DNA of 64,000 nucleotides from Myxococcales bacterium. Its GTDB lineage: Bacteria > Myxococcota_A > Polyangia > Palsa-1104 > JAEUJZ01. The stretch spans positions 124,001-188,000 of the forward strand of contig JAEUKB010000065.1 in the NCBI GenBank assembly GCA_016794365.1. The letters run 5' to 3'. Shown piece after piece: positions 55,494 through 63,500 of the stretch. The stretch's first letter is position 1. Every line of letters starts with the position of its first letter. A program made the position numbers and the translations under genes. The notes beneath the pieces are model-generated. The model worked only from the letters and a program-made list of their open reading frames with translations. It ran no database searches and was not told the origin of the DNA.

Positions 55494-55642
55494 GAGTACA
55501 TAGATCCACAAGCAGGATCTATATCGCACAGTGTAGGATAGGCTCACGTCCTTCCTGGTAGGCCCCAACTGCTGGTGTGCTGTCCCCAGTTGACGCCCGC
55601 GCGCAAGTTTGAATCTACTGCCCTCCCACAAGGAGCCCCTTC
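55494..55642. other. Intergenic leader before the 55643 gene
   Basis: Roughly 150 bases between the 22 bp array and the gene. No further repeat or RNA seen. ACAAGGAG near 55628 is the ribosome-binding site of the gene. Confidence 0.5.
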
Positions 55643-56110
55643 ATGGAAAACAGAGTCGGATCCAAGACCCCTTCAGCCACGGAGCTAGCCAAGCTCACCC
55701 AGTCTGCCGACGACCTCCTCGCGGCACTGCGCAAGTTCTGCATCGTCCTGTCGCCCGATGATCGCCTGACCCTCACCCGGATGCGCCTGGGCACGGAGGT
55801 TCACCTTGTCGCCCTCGCCGCTGCCGCCAAGAAGCTGGGCCTGGCCCTGCCTGGTGTCAGCGCCGATGACCTGAGCGATGACCTCCGCACCGACAAAGAT
55901 CTCGCCCCCTTGGAACAGGCCCTCACCGCCGCCCTCGAGCTGGTCCGCGACACCCGCGCCCAAGCTCGCAGTGAAGCCGCAGAGGCTGGCTACATGTACT
56001 ACGGCATGATCCAAGCTGCCGCCGGACGACTTCCCGAGCTTCAGACCCTGGTTCACAACCTGTCCGAAGTCCTGTCCAGCCGCCCCCGCCGCAAGCCCCC
56101 CGCCCCGTAA
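55643..56110 (+). CDS. Helical cytosolic protein, unrecognised
   Basis: 155 residues, highly helical (SADDLLAALRKFCIVLSPDD, LEQALTAALELVRDTRAQ) with regular Leu/Ala, so probably a helical bundle. A strong ribosome-binding site (AAGGAG) precedes the start. No family recognised. It is bracketed by the 22 bp array and mosaic element copy 3, so the gene and its repeats may travel together. Confidence 0.7.
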   Translation: MENRVGSKTPSATELAKLTQSADDLLAALRKFCIVLSPDDRLTLTRMRLGTEVHLVALAAAAKKLGLALPGVSADDLSDDLRTDKDLAPLEQALTAALELVRDTRAQARSEAAEAGYMYYGMIQAAAGRLPELQTLVHNLSEVLSSRPRRKPPAP

Positions 56111-56481
56111 GGTCTGGCGCTTGCAAATGCGTCGCGCCTGGGGCCCCGCTACCCTGCGACCTTTTTTTCGCTCAGCAGGCTTCGCGAAAATAAAGGTCTC
56201 CGGTCGCCCCCAGGCTATTGCTCACACAGATTGGCCGTGGGCCGACGACTCCGCGATCTGTATGTACACAAACTAGGCGTGGGCCGACCGGAGACCTTTT
56301 TTCAGCGGGCCGTAAGGGCCGATGGAAAAAGCGTCGCAGGGTAGGGGGCCCCGCGCCGTGACTTCGGACCAATGAGGCGTGGGCCGACCGGAGACCTTTT
56401 TTCAGCGGGCCGTAAGGGCCGATGGAAAAAGCGTCGCAGGGTAGGGGGCCCCGCGCCGTGACGCGCCGTGACGCGCCGTGA
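56111..56481. repeat. Palindromic mosaic element, copy 3 (left arm, right arm, right arm)
   Basis: Left arm about 56112-56220; right arm about 56275-56361; a second right arm about 56375-56461, exactly 100 bp later; then GCGCCGTGAC three times in a row near 56451-56482. The start lies at the stop codon of the upstream gene. Arms are inverted repeats as in the other copies. Confidence 0.9.
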
Positions 56482-56493
56482 CCTGCTGGGGGA

Positions 56494-57480
56494 CTAGCCT
56501 TGGCTTGGGCCGAGGGGTTCCCAGACGGGTTGGAGGCCGTGGGCGCTGCGTGTGGCTTCGCGGTTGCTGATGCGGATGGCCAGGTGCAGCGACACCGCCG
56601 CCGTCAGCAGGCCCGCCAAGACATCGATGCCAAAGTGCCAGCGCAGAAACAGCGTGGCGATGATGATGTTGATGGTGAAAAAGACAATCACCGGGGCGGT
56701 CAGGCGAAACGGCAGCGTGTGGCGGTGCCGCAGCGACACCAGCGAAAAGTAGGTCGGCAGCGCGGTGTGAAGCGAGGGGAAGATGTCAAGCTGCGCCCCG
56801 GCGGACTGGACCATCTGATCGACCAGGCCCCAGAAGAAGCCCCCGACCGACAGGCTCTGTGCAAAGTGCATGGCCGCGTGCGGACCCACGCCGGGTACCA
56901 AGGTGTACAGCGAGTGCCCGATCGCCGTGACCAGCATGGCCCCGCACAGCAGCTCCCGCATCGGCTGGCCCCGACCAAACAGCACAAACGGGATGAGCTG
57001 AAGACCCAAGATTGGCAGGTAGCTCCAGTAGAAGAAGGAAAACCACTCCACCGTGCCGAAGCGAATGAACGGCTCTAGCCACACGGCGGGGGTCTTGCCA
57101 AAGAACAGCAGCTCATCGATTTGCAGAAGCTGGGCATCGAGCAAGACCGGGCGCAGCGCGGGCAGCAAGAACTGAAGGCCCAGGTAGGACGCGGGCACCG
57201 GCACAAACACACACAGCCGATACAACAGCGCGCGCAGCCAGGGCGGACGCAGCAGCTCGGCGCGACCGAGCGCGATCCCCAGCAGGGTGATGCCGAGCAG
57301 TCCCGACCAAATGAAGCGCGCAGTGACCGCCTGGCCCGAGTCGGGGGCCAGCAGCACGCGCACGAGCAGGTAGCTGTGAAACAGCACCAAGATGTAGTCC
57401 TGGGCCGCCAGGTTGCGACGCAGCAGGATCCAGCGGGACAGAGGGACGGCACAAGCCGCAGCAGCCGAAGGGGACGCCAT
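56494..57480 (-). CDS. PAP2-type phosphatase / inositol phosphorylceramide synthase-like membrane protein
   Basis: 328 residues with about six membrane helices. The PAP2 signatures are FPSLHTALPTYFSL (H238) and RWHFGIDVLAG (H282, D286). Length and the extra N-terminal helices resemble Aur1/IPC-synthase-type proteins rather than small BacA-like phosphatases. It acts on lipid phosphates, perhaps in sphingolipid or lipid-carrier metabolism. Start 57480 is chosen because the upstream extension is not hydrophobic. Confidence 0.85.
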   Translation of the reverse strand: MASPSAAAACAVPLSRWILLRRNLAAQDYILVLFHSYLLVRVLLAPDSGQAVTARFIWSGLLGITLLGIALGRAELLRPPWLRALLYRLCVFVPVPASYLGLQFLLPALRPVLLDAQLLQIDELLFFGKTPAVWLEPFIRFGTVEWFSFFYWSYLPILGLQLIPFVLFGRGQPMRELLCGAMLVTAIGHSLYTLVPGVGPHAAMHFAQSLSVGGFFWGLVDQMVQSAGAQLDIFPSLHTALPTYFSLVSLRHRHTLPFRLTAPVIVFFTINIIIATLFLRWHFGIDVLAGLLTAAVSLHLAIRISNREATRSAHGLQPVWEPLGPSQG

Positions 57481-57548
57481 GACGGCGCTAGCATGTCGCA
57501 AGTTGATGCGGGACGAAACGGGCTCGCGTACGTGGGGGGAAGGACCGG

Positions 57549-59105
57549 CTACGGATCGAGCGCGGTCATGCCCACGGGCGACACATAGGGCAGCGGGGTG
57601 TGCCGGACAAAGTACGCGCCGGTCTGCTTTCGCTCGGCCAGCGTGGTGAAGCGGTACTGATAGTGGGTGATGCGCAGGTAGCGCGGGCGCTGTCCGGCAA
57701 ACGGATCGTGATCGAACAGCCACAGCACATCGGGGGAGCCCTCAAGCAGGCGCAGCAGCAGCACTTCCAGCCACGGACTGTCTTTGGGCGATCCCAGGGC
57801 CGCGAACCACATCTGCCAGTCGAGCCGGGGCTGATGCGGTGCATTCCAGCGCGGTGCCCGCTGGAGATCGCCGGGCTTGTAGCGGAAGGAATACTCGCGC
57901 CAGGTCAGGCCGTCTTGGCTGCCTTCGAGGATCAGCTCGGGGCGGGTGGTGGTCATGGCCGCAAACGGTCCGTAGTGCGAGACGGCATGGATCGGCGCGG
58001 TGACCTGCATGGCGCGGCGGATCGGGGACGGAAGCTGGGGATCGATGCGCAGCGTGAGCAGCAGATGACCGATGCTGGCCGCAAACAGGATGAGCGCTGC
58101 TGCAAGGCGTGGCAGGGCGGTGAGCAGGTGTGGTGGCAAGCGATGCTGGCTGGGATCGTCTTCATCCTCGGCAGCGCGGGCGGTGGGCACGGGCACAAGG
58201 CGCGACAGCCAGTGCGGGGGCGACAGCCAGTGTGGGGGCGACAGCAAAAGGCACAGCACCAGCACTTGCAGGTTGAAGTAGCCGTAGTTGCCGGTGAGCA
58301 AGATGCCAAGCTGGAGCAGCACGGTGGGCCCGAGCAGGTACGGACGCAGGCGCGGCAGCAAAAAGAGCGGGGGCAGGACCGTCTCGCACAGGAGCGCGTA
58401 GACGACCAGCGACCGCTTGATGATCGAAGGCAGGGCGTGGGCGTAGTAGCCAAGCAGGGTCGGGAGCGGTTGGGTCTCGAAGTGGTGGTGCAGGGCGGTC
58501 AGGCTGCGCCAGGTCGGATCTCCCGAGGCGAGCTTGACGAACCCGGCACCAAACAGGACGCGCACCAGCAGCCACACAAGCAGCCAGCGGCCCAGCTGGA
58601 TGAGCACGAGCGGCTCGGGACGGCGATAGCGCACCGGCACGGCAAGCAGAAGGAGCAGGCCCAGCTCGGACTGGAGCGCGTCCCACTGAAACGACAGAAA
58701 CGCGCCGCCCACGGACAGCAGCGACAGGTGACAGAGCCAGGCAAGCAGCAGGCTGGGCCAGACCAGGCGCAGAAGGAGCACAGACAGCCCGGCCAGGATC
58801 CCGGCGGCACAGCACAGGTGCAGCGCGGTGTCGGTCGGGCTCAGCCACAGGGCGGTGGGAAGCAGCAGGTACTTGCGCGGTCCCAGATCCGCAGCGACCG
58901 AGCCGAGGACGAGGTGGGTGGGATACAGACCTTGGGTGCCAAACAGTCCCAGGAGCTGCGGCCACAGCGAAGCAAAGACCAGGACGTAGAGCAGCCCAAC
59001 GAGCCGGACAAACAGCGCATCCCGACCCGCCGACAGCGGAAGCTGCGGCAGCTCCGTGGGCAGAAGGAGCGCGCGCAGCCGCTGGCGAAGGGCGCCGAAG
59101 CTCAC
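57549..59105 (-). CDS. Lipase maturation factor (LMF1) family protein
   Basis: 518 residues with about eight to ten membrane helices in the first 370 and a soluble C-terminal domain. LMF1 family landmarks are GTQGLYPTHL near the N-terminus, KLASGDPTWRSLTALHHHFE, and LTGNYGYFNLQVL. In animals LMF1 folds lipases in the ER; the bacterial function is not established. The start is GTG overlapping the stop of the PEGA gene (GTGA), so both are translated together. The window also encodes a secreted lipase-like protein, though far away. Confidence 0.85.
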   Translation of the reverse strand: MSFGALRQRLRALLLPTELPQLPLSAGRDALFVRLVGLLYVLVFASLWPQLLGLFGTQGLYPTHLVLGSVAADLGPRKYLLLPTALWLSPTDTALHLCCAAGILAGLSVLLLRLVWPSLLLAWLCHLSLLSVGGAFLSFQWDALQSELGLLLLLAVPVRYRRPEPLVLIQLGRWLLVWLLVRVLFGAGFVKLASGDPTWRSLTALHHHFETQPLPTLLGYYAHALPSIIKRSLVVYALLCETVLPPLFLLPRLRPYLLGPTVLLQLGILLTGNYGYFNLQVLVLCLLLSPPHWLSPPHWLSRLVPVPTARAAEDEDDPSQHRLPPHLLTALPRLAAALILFAASIGHLLLTLRIDPQLPSPIRRAMQVTAPIHAVSHYGPFAAMTTTRPELILEGSQDGLTWREYSFRYKPGDLQRAPRWNAPHQPRLDWQMWFAALGSPKDSPWLEVLLLRLLEGSPDVLWLFDHDPFAGQRPRYLRITHYQYRFTTLAERKQTGAYFVRHTPLPYVSPVGMTALDP

Positions 59106-60157
59106 GGTTTTTCGACAACCGGGCGCGCTTTGGCAGGCCGACTATCGAGGTAGAGCAGGACGCCGCCGGTGACGCCGAGGACGCCAGCTCCCACGAGCAT
59201 GCTGACGCCGGGGGCGAGGTTGTCGTACTTGAACGGGCAGTGGGTGCCGGACAGGCCGAGGTCGGGACACTCGGGGGTGTAGACGGGATCGTTGTGCTTG
59301 TAGAGCAGGACGGCGCTGCCCGCGAGGAGTCCGACGGCACCCACGATGCTGGCGATGCCAAGGCCGGTCATCCAGGATCGACGTACGCTCTGGGCGCTGA
59401 GGCTGAGCCGCAAGGTGATGGGCTGGCTGCCCGCTGCGACCTCGACCTTTTGGCGGACGCGGCGACGGCTTTCGTCTTGGACCAGCAGATCGTGAACGCC
59501 AGCGGCCAGGAGATAGGATGCGGGGGTGCGCTCGCTGCGGAGCACGCCGTCGATGGTGACGGTGGCTCCGGGGGGCTCGGTCTCGATGACGAGGATGCCG
59601 CTCTCGTTCATGCGCGGCTCGGCGACCTGGGGACCACGCGGCGGCACCTCACGGGTGAGTCGCTCGGCGGCGTGGAGGACCATCTGGCGGACATCATCGG
59701 TGCTACAGACCTCGCAGCGCTCGAGGATGGGCGGGGTGGCCTGGCCGGAAAACAGGTCGCGCATCTGAAGCTTCATCGAAAACGTAGAGAGCTGAAGTCG
59801 CTGGACTTCGCCTTCGATGACGCGCCGGACGCCGAGCGTCTGGGCCAACCGTCCGTAACAGCTCGCGGTGGTGCAGCCGAGCAGCCGCAGCTCACTGCCG
59901 AGCAGGCTTTCGACTTCGGCCTGACTGCGAACCGAGTAGCCGCCGCGCTGAAGCACCGAGGTCATGTTGCCGCGCAGATCGGCGGCAAACTCTTCGGCCA
60001 TGCCCGAAAACACCAGCTTCGAGATGGCGATCGGTTCACTGGGCAGGGGCTCGCTCTGCGCCTGCTGCGCTCGGGCCGCCGCGTAGGGTTCCATTCCCCC
60101 GAGCAGCACCATCAGAAGTGCGCAGGCTGAGTGCCTCCGCAAGCCAGTTTGCACCAT
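59102..60157 (-). CDS. PEGA-domain envelope protein
   Basis: 351 residues: signal peptide (to about residue 30), an N-terminal domain (about 40-165) with CTTASCYGRLAQTLGVRRVI, a PEGA domain (about 185-255, IETEPPGATVTIDGVLRSER), and two C-terminal membrane helices around a short loop with two Cys. A paralogue lies at 61941. PEGA domains bind cell-surface components; in Myxococcota they are common in envelope proteins. It is translationally coupled to the LMF1-like gene. Confidence 0.85.
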   Translation of the reverse strand: MVQTGLRRHSACALLMVLLGGMEPYAAARAQQAQSEPLPSEPIAISKLVFSGMAEEFAADLRGNMTSVLQRGGYSVRSQAEVESLLGSELRLLGCTTASCYGRLAQTLGVRRVIEGEVQRLQLSTFSMKLQMRDLFSGQATPPILERCEVCSTDDVRQMVLHAAERLTREVPPRGPQVAEPRMNESGILVIETEPPGATVTIDGVLRSERTPASYLLAAGVHDLLVQDESRRRVRQKVEVAAGSQPITLRLSLSAQSVRRSWMTGLGIASIVGAVGLLAGSAVLLYKHNDPVYTPECPDLGLSGTHCPFKYDNLAPGVSMLVGAGVLGVTGGVLLYLDSRPAKARPVVEKP

Positions 60158-60353
60158 GACTTAAATGAATCGCACGCTGGCTGCCGTGTCAATCGCCGTC
60201 CTTGCATTGCGAAAGCGGGAAGCAGTCCACCCATCGCGTGCGCACGCAAACCGGGCGGATGGCTGCGGCGCACAAGGACGAGATCGAGCCGCTTGGGCGT
60301 GGACCTGACTGTGCGCGACCAGTGGTGCCATGGATAAAAGGGATACGAGCCGG

Positions 60354-61409
60354 TTAGGTGGGGCCAGGGCGGGGCGGTGATGGCCGTGTGGGCGCGCGCA
60401 CTTCATCGAGCGACAAGGCAACGTGCTGACGGCGGGAAAAGACGATCAGGGCGAAGACGCCCAGGAGCACCGCAAACCACAAGGTCTGGGCGCGAATGAT
60501 CAAGGTGACGGCGACGGCGCTGGACTTGGACATGGCGGCCAGCTCGGAGAGTAGGAGCGCCATGCCTCCTTCGGTGACGCCGAGTCCGCCGGGCACAAAC
60601 GCGAGCGCTCCCGCGACGGTCATGACCGCATAGATAAAGGTGGCCAGCGTGAGGGTGGCTTGTCCGCCATCGGCAAAGCCACGAATCATCAGATAGAAGG
60701 CCAAGCACTCGGCAAACCACGAGCAGATGGAAGTCAGCGTCGCCAGCATCAGCGGCACAGGTCGTAGCAGCACGTAGGTGGCGTCGTAGAACTCGCGCAG
60801 CGTGGGCACCAGCTTGGCACCCAAGCCGGGCAGCTTTTCGATCAGCGCCAGCACCGCATAGACCAGCGATCGCCACGACGCCACAAGCAGCAGCAGCAGG
60901 CACAGCCCCAGTCCGATCGCGAGCAGGTAGTGATGTTCGGGGCGCATCCAGGTCGCGACACCGATCAGCATGAGCAGCAGCAGGCCGATGAGGTCGGTGA
61001 GCCGCTCGGCCAAGACGATCGGTGCGGTCTTGGCGATGGGCTGCTGATGACTCTCGCGCAGCAGGTAGGACTTGAGCACCTCGCCGACCTTGCCGGGCGT
61101 CACCGTCAGGGCAAAGCCGGAAAGAAAGATGAGCAGCGAGTCATACAGTGGCAGCCGCTTGGCCTGCGGGGGCAGCTCGCGCGCGGGCCAGGTCGGGATG
61201 TCGAGCAGCCGCAGGTAATACTGCCAGCGCACAAAGCGAAACAGATAGTTTACCGAGGCCAGAAGCAAGCCAAGCACGAGCAGCAGCGGGGAAAACTGAC
61301 GAAGCTGCGCCAGGACTTGCCGACCTTCGCCATAGCCTGCGGCCAGTGCGACATAGAGCACCGCACCGACTGCCACCGAGAGGATTACACCGCGCGCGGT
61401 TCTGCTCAC
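60354..61409 (-). CDS. LPG synthase flippase-like (UPF0104) membrane protein
   Basis: 351 residues with about eight membrane helices. The family pattern is seen in LFRFVRWQYYLRLL, LSGFALTVTPGKVGEVLKSY and AFVPGGLGVTEGGMALLL, as in the MprF flippase-domain/UPF0104 family. A GTG start at 61409 gives the first helix just inside; a longer frame upstream to 63287 is antisense to other genes and rejected. It is divergent from the receiver-domain gene across 60 bases. Probable role: lipid or polyisoprenoid translocation. Confidence 0.88.
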   Translation of the reverse strand: MSRTARGVILSVAVGAVLYVALAAGYGEGRQVLAQLRQFSPLLLVLGLLLASVNYLFRFVRWQYYLRLLDIPTWPARELPPQAKRLPLYDSLLIFLSGFALTVTPGKVGEVLKSYLLRESHQQPIAKTAPIVLAERLTDLIGLLLLMLIGVATWMRPEHHYLLAIGLGLCLLLLLVASWRSLVYAVLALIEKLPGLGAKLVPTLREFYDATYVLLRPVPLMLATLTSICSWFAECLAFYLMIRGFADGGQATLTLATFIYAVMTVAGALAFVPGGLGVTEGGMALLLSELAAMSKSSAVAVTLIIRAQTLWFAVLLGVFALIVFSRRQHVALSLDEVRAPTRPSPPRPGPT

Positions 61410-61469
61410 GGACTGGACGATGTCGCAGGTGTCTTGACCTGTCAAGGTGGGCAGGCTAGCGTGGTTGGC

Positions 61470-61886
61470 ATGCCTGCACCGACGATAACGGCTGCTGCCT
61501 CGAAGGGCACAGTCCTGATTGCTGACGATGATCCCGAGATCCTGACGATGCTGTCGCTTCGGCTCAACAAGAAGGGCTACAAGGTCTACGAGGCTGCCGA
61601 TGGGCTTCTGACCGTCCAGATCGCCCGCGAAAAGCGACCCGATCTGGTGCTGCTCGACGTGATGATGCCGGGCAAAAATGGCTGGGAAGTGGCGCGTGAG
61701 CTGCGCAGCGACCCGCAGTTTGCTGACATTGGCATCGTGATGCTGACCGCGATTGGCGAAAAAGTGAACGAGATGACCTCGCCGCTGTATGGAGCGGATG
61801 AGTACGTCGATAAGCCGTTCGACTTCGCGGACTTGGAAGGCAAGATTGCCAAGGTGATTGCCTCGCGAAAGAAGCCTGCGAAGTAA
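61470..61886 (+). CDS. Single-domain response regulator receiver
   Basis: 138 residues, one receiver domain: acidic pocket D20 and D21, phosphorylation site D63 in VLLDVMMPG, T93 in MLTA and K115 in DKPF. No output domain, so it acts by protein contact like CheY or Spo0F. ATG 61470 gives a short N-terminal tail. Its kinase is not nearby. Confidence 0.93.
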   Translation: MPAPTITAAASKGTVLIADDDPEILTMLSLRLNKKGYKVYEAADGLLTVQIAREKRPDLVLLDVMMPGKNGWEVARELRSDPQFADIGIVMLTAIGEKVNEMTSPLYGADEYVDKPFDFADLEGKIAKVIASRKKPAK

Positions 61887-61940
61887 GAGCCGCGCGCTTC
61901 GTCCAAAGCCGTGCGATAATGGCGGAACTTGGGAAGTGCG

Positions 61941-63500
61941 ATGAGAGGGGCGGCTCGTGTGCTTGTGGTGGCTTTGGGCCTGATGGGCCAGCTTGGTGCT
62001 GGTGAGGCCAAAAAGCCATTGGCTGCTGCGACCAGCGCGGGAAAGAAGCAAGCCGACAAACAGGCCGAGCAAGGTCTGGCTGCGCTCAAGGCTGGACAGC
62101 TTGGGGCGGCTGCGGCGGCGTTCACCGATGCCTTCAAGCTGAGCCCGAACCCGAAGTGGCTGCTGTATCTGGGGCAAGTGGCAGCGGCGGAAAAGCGCTC
62201 GGTGGAAGCGCGGGATCTGCTGCGTCGGTTCTTGGCGGATACGACGGTGGAATCGGACGATCCGCTGCGCAAGGAAGCGCAGACGCTGCTTGATGCTCAG
62301 CCGGTGGTGGATGCGGGCGAGATCTTGGTGGCTGGACCTCGGGGCGCGCTGCTGTCGCTCGATGGTCGCTTGATTGGTAGCTTGCCGCTGCCGCTGCCGC
62401 TGCTGGTGCCGACGGGTCCGCATCGGCTGGTGGCCAGCTTGGACAAGTGGCAAGCGAGCAGTGAGGTCAAGACGCGGCTGGCTCGTCAGGTGGAGCTGCG
62501 GTTTAAGCAAGGCTCGGACGTGGCGGTGGTGACGCTGCCGCCTGCGGTGCTGGTGATCGATCAAGCGCCGGATGCTCAGACGGCGGATGCGCTGCAAAAG
62601 CGTGTACAAACGGCGCTCAGTCGAGAAAGCTATGCGGTGGTGCCTCGTCGAGCGCTGGAGACATACGCCAAAGATCTGGCCGAGTGTCTGTCGGATGCAG
62701 GGTGTCTGCGCAAAGCGGGTGAGCGCTTCGGCGTCGAGTTTGCGATCTGGGCGCGCGTCGAAAAGCAAGGCAACGGCTGGCGGGTGTTCTTGAAGCTGCG
62801 CGATGCTGCGACGGGCTCCGAGCTGGGCAGTGAGACGGTTTCGTGTGAATCGTGTGCGATCGACGCTGTGCTGTCCAAGGTGGTGGAGACGACGAGTGCG
62901 CTGACCAGTGCGGCGGTCGGTCGCGATCACGGCGAGCTGGATGTTCGTTCGTCCCAACCGGGAGCCGAGGTGTTGCTCGATGGCGTCAAGCTGGGTGTGG
63001 TGCCGCTGCGACAGTCGGTGATCGCGGGACACTACACGCTGGTGGTGCGCAAGCCGGGCTTTGTCGATTACTCGCAGCCGGTCGAAATTCGGAGTGGCGC
63101 GGTGACGGTGGATGCAGCGCTCATCGATCGCGATGTGCAGTCGGAGCCTGCGCCATCGCTGCGTGTGGAAGCGGCTCCGGTTCGGCTGGGCGTGGAAAAG
63201 CGACCGCTGTGGCGGATTGCGGCGGGCGCGGCAGGAATCGGAATCGGTGCGGTGCTGATTGGCTTTGGCGTCAGCGCATTTGTGCAAAACGGCGTGACGC
63301 TCTCGGGGGAGTGTCCGGCGGAGTTCAATCGGCAGAGCTGTCAGTTTCAGACGATGGTTCCGGGCATCGGCTTGACGGTGGGCGGTGCGGTGCTCGCCGG
63401 TGCTGGTGCGGGGCTTATCGCTTGGCCGCCGCCGAAAGCCAAGCCGCAGGTTGCTGTCTTCGGAAGCCTAGGCGAGCTGGGCGTCGCGGTTCGTTATTAA
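61941..63500 (+). CDS. PEGA-domain envelope protein (paralogue)
   Basis: 519 residues: signal peptide, an N-terminal helical, TPR-like region (about 30-110), a PEGA-like domain (about 125-195), a second domain with CLSDAGCLRKAGERFGVEFA, a PEGA domain (about 330-395, SSQPGAEVLLDGVKLGVVPL) and a C-terminal pair of membrane helices around a loop with two Cys (GECPAEFNRQSCQF). The plan matches the 59102 gene plus extra N-terminal domains. GGGAAG precedes the ATG. Its stop overlaps that of the next, convergent gene by four bases. Confidence 0.85.
   Translation: MRGAARVLVVALGLMGQLGAGEAKKPLAAATSAGKKQADKQAEQGLAALKAGQLGAAAAAFTDAFKLSPNPKWLLYLGQVAAAEKRSVEARDLLRRFLADTTVESDDPLRKEAQTLLDAQPVVDAGEILVAGPRGALLSLDGRLIGSLPLPLPLLVPTGPHRLVASLDKWQASSEVKTRLARQVELRFKQGSDVAVVTLPPAVLVIDQAPDAQTADALQKRVQTALSRESYAVVPRRALETYAKDLAECLSDAGCLRKAGERFGVEFAIWARVEKQGNGWRVFLKLRDAATGSELGSETVSCESCAIDAVLSKVVETTSALTSAAVGRDHGELDVRSSQPGAEVLLDGVKLGVVPLRQSVIAGHYTLVVRKPGFVDYSQPVEIRSGAVTVDAALIDRDVQSEPAPSLRVEAAPVRLGVEKRPLWRIAAGAAGIGIGAVLIGFGVSAFVQNGVTLSGECPAEFNRQSCQFQTMVPGIGLTVGGAVLAGAGAGLIAWPPPKAKPQVAVFGSLGELGVAVRY

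Noticed and set aside
52616..56481. Insertion sequence with inverted repeats
   Set aside because: No transposase frame between or inside the arms.
57600..59153. A 517-residue plus-strand open frame
   Set aside because: It is antisense to the LMF1-like gene and is Gln/Arg-rich without any domain.
60354..63287. A 977-residue open frame on the minus strand
   Set aside because: Only the part from 61409 down to 60354 encodes the flippase-like protein; the upstream part is antisense to the receiver and PEGA genes and is a low-complexity Arg/His-rich translation.
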